DNA of 64,000 nucleotides from Gordionus sp. m RMFG-2023 (GCF_954871325.1 NC_088775.1:19569561-19633560), one strand, 5' to 3'. Counted from the first letter of the stretch, positions 46,431 to 58,489 are shown. Notes: generated by a model not told the origin, from the letters alone. Numbers and translations: made by a program.

Positions 46431-46916
46431 CAACTACTAGAAATATGCATCTAATATTGACCCATCTACCGGTTTTACATTATTTTAATGTTTGTTTAAT
46501 TTCAACAATAGTTTGTTTATATTTTTGCCTGATTTCTTTATTTGTCTAGGCTAACCCTAATCCCTCACATTGCTACAAAACATGATGAATCTATTATTAA
46601 AGATAATGACGATCAAACAAACGCCTTACCCGTTCTAGAGTTACTGGTAGACAAAATAATAAAGAACTACGCTTGAAATAAACTCATCTGGAGGTTTATT
46701 TTATTATTTTTATCTTATGTTTTATATCTATGTTTATTTTATTTTCACCCATTTCTCCAAATGATATTTCTATCACCACTACCACAATCCCTATGCCTCC
46801 GCCTATTTTTTAACAAATATAAACATTTAATTCTGTACTATCATTCACTTCACTAGTAGTTAATATAATTACTTTATCCGATTTTCTGAGAAACTTTCAT
46901 GAATATTTAGAGGAAT

Positions 46917-47282
46917 GTTCAAACTTGAATGTACAGTACGGCCAATTTCATCAACTTTATTAATGGAAAAATATGCAGTAGTTCTGTCGTGGCCTTTAAA
47001 ACAATACTTACGACCGTTTTATGGTTAGTTAACATTGTCGTTCATGATTCTATTTTAGAAGGGGATACCAATGCTGACATTGACAGAAATATCGTTTTGC
47101 GTGTTCAAACTTGAATGTACAGTACGGCCAATTTCATCAACTTTATTAATGGAAATATATGCAGTAGTTCTGTCGTGGACAATACTTACGACCTTTTTAT
47201 GGTTGAGTTAACATTGTCGTTCATGATTCTATTTTAGAGGGGGATACCAATGCTGACATTGACAGAAATATCGTTTTGCGTT
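46917..47282 (+). repeat. Tandem duplication, 185-bp unit
   Basis: Two near-identical copies (46,917-47,101; 47,102-47,282) encode HDSILEGDTNADIDRNIVLR. DRNIVLR resembles the rDIVLR motif upstream of the Helitron Rep core. Confidence 0.85.
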
Positions 47283-47520
47283 CTTCTTTTACCAGTATCC
47301 CAAGGCATATGCATATCATCTTTATCAGGACGTAATGTGTTTGTACACTGCTTTGTTAACCGTCATCACTTTCATCTACAATCCTAAATTATATAAAATT
47401 ATATATTAATTATTTCCTCTCCAGATGACCGCCCAGATTTATTTTGTCGCTTTTTCCATCAAAAATTAAAATGTCAACAAGGATTTGCTCTTAATTTTAT
47501 CAAATACATAATAAATAATC
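47060..47520 (+). pseudogene. Helitron Rep-domain relic
   Basis: In order on the plus strand: DIDRNIVLR, RSSFTSIPRHMH, then HLYQDVMCL in a second frame, VITFIYNPKLYK, and DDRPDLFCRFFHQKLKCQ. The order matches the Helitron replication initiator (SSFxGSPRxM, YQDAM, FITFTCNPKW, NDRPDLVARVFxLKL). The HUH motif, which should follow, is not visible. Frame changes show it is dead. Confidence 0.6.
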
Positions 47521-48089
47521 CTCATTATTTTTTAAAAAAATTATCCTAGTTTAATGGCATTTTTGTAATTTAAATAGACAGCATTTTTTTTTTACTTAGC
47601 ATAAAAAAATATATATCCCTTATCAAATTCTTTGACATATAATTTCAGAAATGCAAGACATACAGACATACATTAAATTTATCTGAAAAACAACTAACCC
47701 TATATAATAAACAACATATTTTTTTAGATATAATTTTAATTGATCATATTACAAAAAAGTATAAGAGTCGGTTATTTTTATTTTATTTGTCATGATTCTC
47801 TAATAAGTGGTTGCCCAGGCCTTCCCAGTTTCCCTTAATACGGAATTTACATGTTTTTTTTTCCATATTAGACTTATTGGTAAATCAGATATTTCCCGTT
47901 CATGTGATGATATTAAAAATTTAACTATCTCCGAGGCGGGAAAAAATTTTCAAAATTATAATGGGTAGGACTGGGCTTGGAACCTCAAAATTAATATTAG
48001 CTTGCACCTGACTTGGGAATATCTTTTACAAATTATCAAGGGTTGAGCTGGGCTTGATAAAGTTTTTTAAAATTATAAGATCTTGGATG
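47521..48089. other. Unassigned stretch with GGGCTTG-type motifs
   Basis: 47,935-48,075 has repeated GGGCTTGG / GAGCTGGGCTTGAT motifs, probably the subterminal region of the hAT on its right. No target duplication was found. Confidence 0.4.
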
Positions 48090-48099
48090 ATGTACTATT

Positions 48100-49202
48100 C
48101 CACCTAGTAATAATATCTAGAGTGGGTTTGGTAACTTTATCCATTATAAATAAATTTTTCCCGAATTTTGACTAAATCCAATTTTAAATATGTTTTCATA
48201 AAACTATTCACAGCTAATTGTACAGTATGAGCTGAACATCTTATACAGCTTAGACCAAAGCTTTTGCTCATATCGTCTAATATATTGTCTTTATTGTCAT
48301 AATAATCGTCAATACCCTCTGGTATTTCTTCATCAGAGAAAACTGAAATGTTTTCATCAATACATATATTTTGTTTTCATCAACATTTGATAAATCATTT
48401 TGATCTTTTGCAATAATATTAACCATTTTAATCATATTCGCGCTTTTATCCACTGTAATGCTATAAATTTGTTTTAAATCAAGTTGGTATTTTTTTAAAA
48501 TTGTATGTATCTCTTTTTTTAGGTTAGCATCTGTATGATTTTTAAGGAGTTCTATCATTCAAAGTGTTCGACTTCTATATGGCCATCTTTTATATACTGA
48601 ACATTTATGCCTAATATTGATTTATTATATCTGGTAGCTGTATCAATTTTGAAAGAAATCAGCTTGTTTTTAATTCGTGTATAATTTGTAATCTAATTTC
48701 GGATGCGGTGTATTTTATTTTGTCGACCACTGAACGAGTATTTATTTTATTTGAAGAGAATGACATATGGGGTCTAGTAATATACGCAAGCCCTCATAAT
48801 TGGCCACATTAATGGGTAAATTATTAACTGTAGTCAGCCGTACTAAAGATTCAAAAACCTAAAAAATAAATATTGATTTTTATTGTGTGATTTAAATATT
48901 TTGAAATACTTTTGATTTTAATTTTTTGGAATTTTTCTTTTGCTGTATTTCTAGCATTGAATGACGAATCACTATTAGATTCATCTGCTTTCATTATGGT
49001 CGGGTGCTGAGACGTTATGTGCCTTTTAAGATTTGCTAGAAAAATACATTCAAAAATATATTAAATAATTTATCATACATGGTATCGACTTCATCTTTTT
49101 GTCACACATGCTGCAAGTTGCTAAATTTTCAGAGGAATCTATTAAAAAATGCTCCTTTAGGATATCTTTAAGAATATTTTTTTTATTTTGGCTTGAAAGC
49201 AT
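48100..49202 (-). pseudogene. hAT transposase, BED-type (minus strand)
   Basis: The start at 49,202 gives MLSSQNKKNILKDILKEHF, then ATCSMCDKKMKSIP. A 44-bp intron (CCAT|GTATGA ... TTCTAG|CAAATC) joins in phase to SNLKRHITSQHPTIM, completing a BED finger. Further on come DTATRYNKSILGINVQYI-like residues, IELLKNHTDANLKKEI, QIYSITVDKSANMIKMVN and CIRCSAHTVQLAVNSF. These are the ordered core motifs of a hAT transposase. Several stops or frame changes, and no dimerisation region, so it is truncated and dead. Confidence 0.82.
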
Positions 49203-50039
49203 TATATAAAAATAAAATTAAAATAATTTTTTCTATCTTTAACTTTTATGTTTTCCTTTTAAATTTTATTTATATTTCACTTGTTTATTATATTTTGAAA
49301 AAAAAATCAGGAATTAATGTTATAGAAGAAAAATGAATAAAAAATATTATATTATTGAAGTCAAGTCAGCCTTACCCTGAATTCATAGTGGCGCGATTGC
49401 GACGCGATAAGTACAAAATACAGTAAATATGATATCGCATTTTACCGATCGCCGCGATTTGTTATTTTAAAACACAAATCATTTTGTGATCACGAGATTT
49501 TGAAATAGTGCTTCGTTAAATACAGATTTTGGTGAATATAGCTCAAAATATTTGATTTTGCGCTACTTTTAGGGTATGACTAAATACTGAATTGCTAAAA
49601 TGAATTGCTAAAAAGCAATTAATCATAATCAATCAAAATTTTATTATGTATATTTTATTTAATGAAATATTTTAAAATTTTTTTAAAATATACTTAAATT
49701 ATTTTTTTATTAAATGAAGGATACAGATTAAATATCATATAATATATAATTTTATTTTGAGTTAATATTATTATAAAAGAAATATTTTCATAGCTTATTA
49801 AAACATAAATATATTTTTTTCAATTTTAAAAATTAACAAATATCCGTAAGAGGGCGTTATATTTATAAATATGTAAGTATCATTTTAGGAAACCGGAATG
49901 ATGATTGGATAGCGCTTTTTATATATTTGGGTATATATACATATGAAAAACCTAAAAATTAAAAAAAAAATTTAGGTTTCTTTGATGTTTAATTTATGAG
50001 TAGGTTTAGAATAGTAAAATAATGGAAATTTTCTAAGGT

Positions 50040-51401
50040 AAATATTGCTGGCGTTATTTATCAAAATCTCTTAATTTTTGTTTTATATGTGTATATTTAC
50101 GTGATAAGCATTATCCTAAAAAATTTTTTGAAAATATTATGATTTGACCGAATGCCGAGCTTAAAACCGACCACTTACTAAATATTCGATTGACCAAATT
50201 TACTAGTAATACAATTTGAAAAATGTTGATTTTTGTTTTATATATCTATAAATACGTATAAAACATAATCCCAAAAAATATTTTTAAAATATCGCTATTT
50301 GGCGGATAACCGACTCGTAACCGACCCAATGACTAAATACTGAATTGCTGGCTTAAATCAAAATATTCTAATTTTTGTTTTATATGTGTATATTTACGTG
50401 CTAAGCATTATCCTAAAAAATTTTTTGAAAATAATTTGATTTGACCGATTGCCGAGCTCAAAACCGACCACTTACTAAATATTCGATTGACCAAATTTAC
50501 TAGTAATATAATTTGAAAAATGTTGATTTTCGTTTTATATATCTATAAATACGTATAAAACATAATCCCAAAAAATATTTTTGAAATATCTCTATTTGTT
50601 GGATAACCGACTCGTAGCCCACCCAATGACTAAATACTGAATTGCTGGCGTTTTAAATCAAAATATCTTAATTTTTGTTTTATATGTGTATATTTACGTG
50701 CTAAGCATTATCCTAAAAAATCTTTTGAAAATAATTTGATTTGACCGATTGCCGAGCTTAAAACCGACCACTTACTAAATATTCGATTGACCAAATTTAC
50801 TAGTAATATAATTTGAAAAATGTTGATTTTCGTTTTATATTTCTATAAATATGTATAAAACATAATCCCAAAAAATATTTTTAAAATATCTCTATTTGGC
50901 GGATAACCGACTCGTAACCGACCCAATGACTAAATACTGAATTGCTGGCGTTTTAAATCAAAATATCTTAATTTTTGTTTTATATGTGTATATTTACGTG
51001 CTTAGCATTATCCTAAAAAAATTTTTGAAAATAATTTGATTTGACCGATTGCCGAGCTTAAAACCGACCACTTACTAAATATTCGATTGACCAAATTTAC
51101 TAGTAATATAATTTGAAAAATGTTGATTTTCGTTTTATATATCTATAAATACGTATAAAACATATTCCCAAAAAATATTTTTAAAATATCTCTATTTGGC
51201 GGATAACCGACTCGTAGCCCAGCCAATGACTAAATACTGAATTGCTGGCGTTTTAAATCAAAATATCTTAATTTTTGTTTTATACGTGTATATTTACGTG
51301 CTAAGCATTATCCTAAAAAATCTTTTGAAAATAATTTGATTTGACCGATTGCCGAGCTTAAAACCGACCACTTACTAAATATTCGATTGACCAAATTTAC
51401 T
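50040..51401 (+). repeat. Left satellite arm, about 4.5 units of 297-300 bp
   Basis: GACTAAATACTGAATTGCTG recurs at 50,331, 50,628, 50,928 and 51,228. Each unit consists of two related halves of about 150 bp (TTGTTTTATATGTGTATATT against TCGTTTTATATATCTATAAA; CCGACCACTTACTAAATATT against CCCACCCAATGACTAAATAC). It stops mid-unit at the central spacer. Confidence 0.93.
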
Positions 51402-51924
51402 ATAAATTCTTAGTTATAAATTTATATAATTTTTGTATTAACACTTAAAATTTATGCAATACTATATGCTAAAGTATTTTTATTTTTATATAATAAATAA
51501 AATCTATAATACTCTCTAAAAATGTGTTATGTGCAAATATTTCAGATAATTTTAATTGTCTAAGAGATAAGCAATTGAGATTCAAAAAAGGGGGGTTTAA
51601 ACCCCCTCCCCATGATTATATTCTTTCTAATATTTTTTTATTTTCCTTTATTATTTATATTCGAAATTATTATATTTTCCTGAATATTTTAAAAATATTT
51701 GGCATTATTTTAAAAATAAAAAAATTTGAGTTAGAAGTATATAAAAAATAATAAACAAATAAATAAATAAATACTTTTAAATAATAGCCGTTAAAATTTA
51801 AAATTGTTTTATAATTATAAATCATATTTTTGCTATTAAAATGTCTGATCTGTTCTCAAAGTTTTTATTTTGGTAAAATATATATTTAATAATATATTTT
51901 AAAATTTTATTATAAGTTAAAGGA
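51402..51924. repeat. Central spacer of the foldback
   Basis: Unlike the arms. It contains the perfect 16-bp palindrome GGGGGTTTAAACCCCC at 51,591-51,606, close to the element's midpoint. It also has a stretch (51,405-51,520, TTCTTAGTTATAAATTTATA and following) related to the array at 58,795-59,760. The open frame at 51,524-51,751 is probably noise. Confidence 0.7.
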
Positions 51925-53100
51925 AACGGTTATCCGCCAAATAGCGATATTTTAAAAATATTTTTTGGGATTATGTTTTACACGTATTTATAGATATATA
52001 AAACGAAAATCAACATTTTTCAAATTATATTACTAATAAATTTGGTCAATCGAATATTTAGTAAGTGGTCGGTTTTGAGCTCGGCAATCGGTCAAATCAA
52101 ATTATTTTCAAAAAATTTTTTAGGATAATGCTAAGCACGTAAATATACACATATAAAACAAAAATTAAGATATTTTGATTTAAAACGCCAGCAATTCAGT
52201 ATTTAGTCATTGGGTCGGTTACAAGTCGGTTATCCGCCAAATAGAGATATTTTATAAATATTTTTTGGGATTATGTTTTATACGTATTTATAGATATATA
52301 AAACGAAAATCAACATTTTTCAAATTATATTACTAGTAAATTTGGTCAATCGAATATTTAGTAAGTGGTCGGTTTTAAGCTCGGCAATCGGTCAAATCAA
52401 ATTATTTTCAAAATATTTTTTAGGATAATGCTAAGCACGTAAATATACACATATAAAACAAAAATTAAGATATTTTGATTTAAAACGCCAGCAATTCAGT
52501 ATTTAGTCATTGGGTCGGTTACGAGTCGGTTATCCGCCAAATAGAGATATTTTAAAAATATTTTTTGGGATTATGTTTTATACGTATTTATAGATATATA
52601 AAACGAAAATCAACATTTTTCAAATTATATTACTAGTAAATTTGGTCAATCGAATATTTAGTAAGTGGTCGGTTTTAAGCTCGGCAATCGGTCAAATCAA
52701 ATTATTTTCAAAATATTTTTTAGGATAATGCTAAGCACGTAAATATACACATATAAAACAAAAATTAAGATATTTTGATTTAAAACGCCAGCAATTCAGT
52801 ATTTAGTCATTGGGTGGGCTACGAGTCGGTTATCCGCCAAATAGAGATATTTTAAAAATATTTTTTGGGATTATGTTTTATACGTATTTATAGATATATA
52901 AAACGAAAATCAACATTTTTCAAATTATATTACTAGTAAATTTGGTCAATCGAATATTTAGTAAGTGGTCGGTTTTAAACTCGGCATTCGGTCAAATCAT
53001 AATATTTTCAAAAAAATTTTTATGATAATGCTTAGCACGTAAATATACACATATAAAACAAAAATTAAGAGATTTTGATAAATAACGCCAGCAATATTTA
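51925..53100 (-). repeat. Right satellite arm, about 3.9 units of 300 bp (inverted)
   Basis: The reverse complement of the left-arm unit. GCAATTCAGTATTTAGTCAT recurs every 300 bp at 52,191, 52,491 and 52,791. The copies are more alike to each other than to the left arm in places, suggesting within-arm homogenisation. Confidence 0.93.
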
Positions 53101-53686
53101 CCTTAAAAAATTTCCATTATTTTACTATTCTAAACCTACTCATAAATTAAACATCAAAGAAACCTAAATTTTTTTTTTTAATTTTTAGGTTTTTCATATA
53201 TATATACCCAAATATAAAAAAAGCGCTATCCAATCATCATTCCGGTTTCCTAAAATGATACTTACATATTTACGCATATAACGCCCTCTTACGGATATAT
53301 ATTAGTTAATTTTTAAAATTGAAAAAAATTTATTTATGATTTAATAAGCTATGAAAATATTTCTTTTATAATAATATTAACTCAAAATAAAATTATATAT
53401 TATATGATATTTAATCAGTATCCTTCATTTAATAAAAAAATAATTTAAGTATATTTTAAAAAAGTTTTAAAAATTTTCATTAATATACATAATAAAATTT
53501 TGATTGATTATGATTAATTGCATTTTAGCAATTCTTTTTAGCAATTCAGTATTTAGTCATACCGCTACTTTTTAAATTTAGAGCTAATTTTTTTATTAAT
53601 TGAAATGAATTCAAAGACAACCTTTTTTGATGGTATAAAACCAAAGGATCAATTTAAAATTATGATTTAAACTTAATTTTTTTTAG

Positions 53687-54545
53687 AAAATAGATAAAAT
53701 AGCTTTTATTCTTTCTCTTAAAGAGTACGAATGTTTATACAATAAGCATAATCATTTGTATAAAAGTATTATATACAAGAATAAAATCTGGGAATTATTA
53801 GCCAAGCAGTATAATATGCCTGGTAATAATTTTGCATTATTATATTTATAAATTTTTTTAGGTTCATCTCTCTAGAAAAATATGAGAGATTGTTTTATAA
53901 AAGAGAAGCAAAAGCTAAAAAGACTGAAAAGTAGGTCAGAGGGTGGCCATCACATCTCATGGCCATTCCATCAGGATATGCTATTTCTGGTAGAAACCTT
54001 AACACCTAGATCACAGAAATCCTCTTTAGATATAGAGGAATGTACTACTAAAGATGCAAATGATATATTTAATGAAATAACAGGAGGTATATATGAATGT
54101 AAAATATAGCATTTTAATTGATAAAATATATTTATTATTTAGGTGATCTCATTGATAGTGAGAATATATCAGATGATATATTTATTCCCAAAGATTCTGC
54201 AGCACTAAATCTTAGTAATGATTCTGGTAATTAATAATATATAAAAATTTATATTATCTTTTATATAGAATCTATGTCCTGTGTTGGGTCACCTAGTTAT
54301 TATTATAAATGTCCTAAGAGAAAGAACAATGATATGGGTAATTTATATTTTTTGATTTATGGATAAATTTTAAATAGATGATTATAGGAAATTAATGAAA
54401 ATAGAAGCATATAAAGCATTAATAACCTTGGAAATGCTTAAAAATAAATCAACAGAACATGCAATATGTTTATATAAAAGAAAAATTAGATGATTGTACC
54501 AAAGAGAAAAAAAGAAATAACAAATAAAATACTTGATATTATAAA
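53687..54545 (+). pseudogene. MADF-domain protein of the PIF/Harbinger element, tiny introns
   Basis: Exons 53,687-53,822, 53,862-54,086, 54,143-54,226, 54,269-54,337 and 54,378 onwards are separated by GT...AG introns of 39, 56, 42 and 40 bp, all in phase 1. Exon 1 gives IAFILSLKEYECLYNKHNHL, then KIWELLAKQYNMPG. Exon 2 gives NMRDCFIKEKQKLKRLKSRS, then HISWPFHQDMLFLVETL. This is the MADF (Myb/SANT-like) pattern of three aromatic helices. Exon 5 gives RKLMKIEAYKALITLEMLKN. A stop (TAG) sits just before KNMRDCF where other family members have Trp, so this copy is dead. A missing upstream exon is likely. A degraded partial duplicate of exons 3-5 lies at about 54,680-55,070. Confidence 0.65.
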
Positions 54546-55799
54546 AGATTATTGATTAAAATTATTTTGTATATATTTTTGTTTTTTGAGATATATATTT
54601 GGTATATATTTTTGTTATTTGAAATATATATTTTGTATGTATTTATATTATTTGAAATAAACATTTTGTGAAATACATTGAATGATATAATTATTCCCAA
54701 AAGTCCTGCATTAATTAAGCCTTGTACTGAGTTTGGTAATTAATAATGTCTAAATATATATTATTTATAATGAATGATCTTTATCTTAGAGAAAGTTTAA
54801 AGACATTGGTGATTTATGTTAACTTGCTTTATAAAAATATTTTCAATAGATGAATTTAGAACAACTATATAGCTTTTTTAGTGACATATTCCTACATATA
54901 TTTTATGAGTTTAGACTATATTAATAATAACTTTATTTTTTATTATAATATATATAAAATACAAAACAAGATATTTATAAAAATTAGATGATTGTACCAA
55001 TCAGGAAAAAAAAGAAATAACTAGAATACTTGATATTATAAAAGATTATTGATTAAAATTTTTTGAATATATTTTTGTTATTTGAAACTATATTAATAAT
55101 AACTTTATTTTTATTATAATATATATAAAATACAAAACAAGGTATTTATATAAAATACAAAACAAGATATTTATATAACATACAAAATAAGATATGATTA
55201 AATTTATAAAAATCTATAATATAGGATTTTTATATAAATATAAGCATAATCTTGGAATGAATCAGTATAACAGTGTTGATTTAATACTATATGAATCTTA
55301 TGTTGCTAAATACCTAAATAAAAAATATATTTAAATAATAAATTGCTTTATTTTTACATTAAACAAACCATAAGCTTTTCTTCAACACTTATAGGATGTT
55401 TTATAAAATTGGTACATTTGGTATGTAATAAAGGTTTTACAAGTTTGAATATATATAAAAAGGTTTCCTAAATTAAAAGGAATTATAGTTAAAATAGAAT
55501 AAAATTACTTTAGTCATTCTCATATAGTTGAAAAATTTAGGCTCATTTTTTAATAGTTTAGGAAAGAGGACATAAAATTCGCCCTCTTTTGTTTTATTAA
55601 TATTAAGATGGTTTAATCTTCTCCTCATCTAGATCATTCTGTAAAAAAATAATAATTTGAGGATGGATACCATTTTGAATTAATAACGCTTTGCGCTGCT
55701 CTATAATGAAAATCGCTGCGCTCGATCCAGCTGATCGGTCGCTGCGATATCGCGGCGAAATCGCAATCGCTCTTCACTATGAATTCAGGGTTAGCCAAA

Positions 55800-56243
55800 T
55801 ATAAAACCCCCCTTTTTATAAATTTGGGATACATTTATTTATTATTTAATGTTTTTTTATTTATATTTATAAAAAAAACAAATGTTAAGGTATATAAAAT
55901 GTATTTCCCAGATGGGATTCAAAAAATAAAAAGAAGTAAAATTCTTGGTCAGACAACATATTCTTTTCACATTAAAAAAATGTATTTCCCAGATGGGTGG
56001 GATTCAAAAAATAAAATAGAAGTAGAACTCTGGGTCAGACATCAAATTCTTTTCTTTTCGTTTTTTCCATTGCCTCTCCCTTTATTTATTTAATGTATTT
56101 TTATTTAGAAAATTATTTAAAATTTTCAATATAGTTTTTATTAGGTTAAAAAAGTAAAAATTTTTCTGGTTTTTTTTCACCATTAATTAACAATATTTTT
56201 TTTTATTTTTAGGGTATATTATTTTTTTTTTTTATGTTATGAC
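55800..56243 (+). repeat. 81-bp tandem duplication in AT-rich flank
   Basis: Two copies starting GTATTTCCCAGATGGG at 55,901 and 55,982, both containing GATTCAAAAAATAAA and GGTCAGACA. The frame through them (MYFPDGIQK..., MYFPDGWDSK) mirrors the duplication and is not recognised. Confidence 0.75.
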
Positions 56244-56656
56244 TAGGCCTACAAAAAAACGAATCGAATAATTGCGCTATTCGTATTCGTACGAATAATA
56301 ATATCATTATTCGTCGATTCGTCGAATATTCGATTCGAAAATTTTTTTAAAGCTTATAAAATATTTTGCAAAAAAAATTTTACAGATGTTTAAAGATGAC
56401 ACTTTTAAGGATTCTCTAAACTAATTGTCATTGCAATATAAAAATTTATAGAAAATAAACGAAATAAAACCCAATGATTTCATATAAAGTTAACCAAACA
56501 AATTGACTAAAATATCCGATTTTTAGAATTAGAATTGCTTATAAAAAAATATTTAAACTATTTCTTCAATCTAATATTCAAATTTTATTAAAATTTTCTA
56601 AAAATGTACAATAATCTCATTTTATAAAAATAGAAAATAATACACAAAAATATAAA

Positions 56657-58489
56657 ATTATAGTAAATCCGAATTTGATAATATCCAATTTTTTAAGCAT
56701 AAAGTCTTTCTAATAGTTTCCTCCTTCAAAGACATTCTATTTTTTATTATCATATTTGTTCCTATTGAACCGCTCACATGAAGCCGAAGATCCCTGAATT
56801 GACAATATATCAGTTGCCATTTTCGACAACACAGGAAAACGATCCCCATGCAATCTCCACCACTCTAAGAGACTCTTATTTGAACTGATTCTTATTTCGT
56901 TAAGATATGTCTCCACCTCACATACTGATGCGATGTTATTTTGTTTAAAAATTCTATCCATGTTCGACTGTACTATTGGGTTAACTGATGTTGATTTGAT
57001 ATTATATTTTATTTTGTAATCATTATATACATTTTTAAATTTTTCTAATAGATTTGTCGTGTCTATGTTATATGTAGTTGGTAGTTGCTCAAAAAATTCC
57101 GTTTTTAGTCTAGGATCCAGTTTTGTTGATATTATAGTGTGAATATTTGTTAAGTTATAATAAGTTTCTATTTTCTCAATCGCACTGATAGAGTTTATAA
57201 AATCGAGATCAAATTAATTTAAATGTTCGATTAAAGAAACATAGAAAGGGATGACAAGATTTAGGATAGGATATGTGTCACCACATATATCTTCGGTAAA
57301 ATCAAAATAAGTCTTTAATTTGTTTTGTATGTTTATTAAAGTAGTCCAATCATCCTGATAAAAAATAATAATTAGTAAATAAAATTAAATTACTTCGCTA
57401 AATTTTCTTTCTTCGATATCAGATATATCATCATATATCTGAGTCACAACTTCATCAATAGCCCTTCTCATTTTAATAGCTCTTTCGACCATTAAATAAG
57501 AGCTATTCCATCTGATGGATGTGTCTAATTTTAATTTTAAATATTTCATAGGGGAAAGTAGGGAGGAGCACACATTTTGCATAATATTTGTCTTTGTAAA
57601 AGAATTGCGAATAATCTTTATGATTGTTCTTAATTTTGATACTTGCCTGTCTACTTTCTTAAGTATTTCTTGTACTACTAAATTGAGTACATGTGCAAAA
57701 CATCGCACATGAAAAATTCACAATTTGGGTGTTTTATACGAAGAATTTTTATGAAAGTAGAATTAGAGCTAGCATTATCGCAAGTAATTGCTATCTTACT
57801 TATGTCGATATTATAATTTTTTATAATTTGAGAAAACTCTCTATAAATATTTTCACCAGAATGTGAATCAGTAAATGGAACTATATCCAATAACAAAGAT
57901 TTCATCTCCTATTTTTCTTCAATAAAGTGGCAGGTCAACCCTAAAAATGGTACATTAGTAGGGCTTGACCATATATCAGTTGTAAGGTTAATTTGGCATT
58001 TTAAATTATTTATAATTATTTTAACTTTATTGAATTCTTTATTAAAAATTTCATTCATTTATTGTTTAATTGACGGTATTGAGCATATTTTTATTTCAGG
58101 ATTTAAAGCTCTAACGAAGTACTTAAATTCCTGAGTGGCGAGAATTTTAAAAGGTATATTTGACTTTAGCAAAAACTTTAATAAATAATGCTTAACATCA
58201 TCAGCATTTGTTTTGGGTATATCATTTAAATAGTTTCTAATAGTATTATTTTGCTTTTGATGAAATCTTTTGTTATGATTAATTAGTGCTGACATAGTTT
58301 TTTTCTTGCACATTATCTCCACATTGCATATTTTACATTTAGCTGTTTCTTTTTTAGCATCATGGAGATAATGATTCCATATTAAAGAATTTTTCCGCCT
58401 AGCATTAAAAGGTTCAGTTTGATCAGAGATTGATGTAGATCTTGAACTATTTCAGGATTGACTATGTCCTTCACCACATCTTCTTCCAT
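56657..58489 (-). pseudogene. hAT transposase, near full length but interrupted
   Basis: The start at 58,489 gives MEEDVVKDIVNPEIVQDLHQ. BED finger: KCKICNVE, then SALINHNKRFHQK. Core: INLTTDIWSSPTNVPFLGLT, IAITCDNASSNSTFIKIL (catalytic Asp), RCFAHVLNLVVQEILKK, TSIRWNSSYLMVERAIKMRR. C-terminal: STKLDPRLKTEFFEQL, LEWWRLHGDRFPVLSKMATD, ILSIQGSSASCERFN (dimerisation; the usual ERVFS is ERFN). About six frame changes or stops. All main hAT blocks are present in order. Confidence 0.88.

Larger units (their letters stand above)
49572..53563. mobile_element. 4-kb foldback element with satellite-built arms
   Basis: Ends GGGTATGACTAAATACTG and, reversed, GGTATGACTAAATACTG. Flanking decamers GCTACTTTTA (49,562-49,571) and GCTACTTTTT (53,564-53,573) agree at 9 of 10 bases. 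The left arm (to about 51,401) and right arm (from about 51,925) are reverse complements. Each consists of about 470 bp of unique sequence and then a tandem array of about 300-bp units. The 9-10-bp duplication and the architecture recall Foldback/Mutator-like elements. No transposase is encoded. Confidence 0.88.
49375..55790 (+). mobile_element. PIF/Harbinger-like element (6.4 kb, carrying a nested foldback)
   Basis: The inverted ends CCCTGAATTCATAGTG are identical over 16 bases and then continue GCGATTGCG-like on both sides. They are flanked by TTA at 49,372-49,374 and 55,791-55,793. A 3-bp TWA duplication is characteristic of PIF/Harbinger. The element encodes a MADF-type DNA-binding protein (53,687 onwards), as Harbinger elements often do. 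I see no DDE transposase, so this copy looks non-autonomous. 3,992 bp of it are a later foldback insertion (49,572-53,563). Confidence 0.8.

Noticed and set aside
50040-53100. CRISPR array
   Set aside because: The 300-bp units are repeated over their whole length with no variable spacers, and the genome is eukaryotic.
53862-54109. Single-exon 75-codon gene starting MRDCFIKEKQ
   Set aside because: It is the second exon of the MADF gene; the ATG is internal and splice signals surround it.
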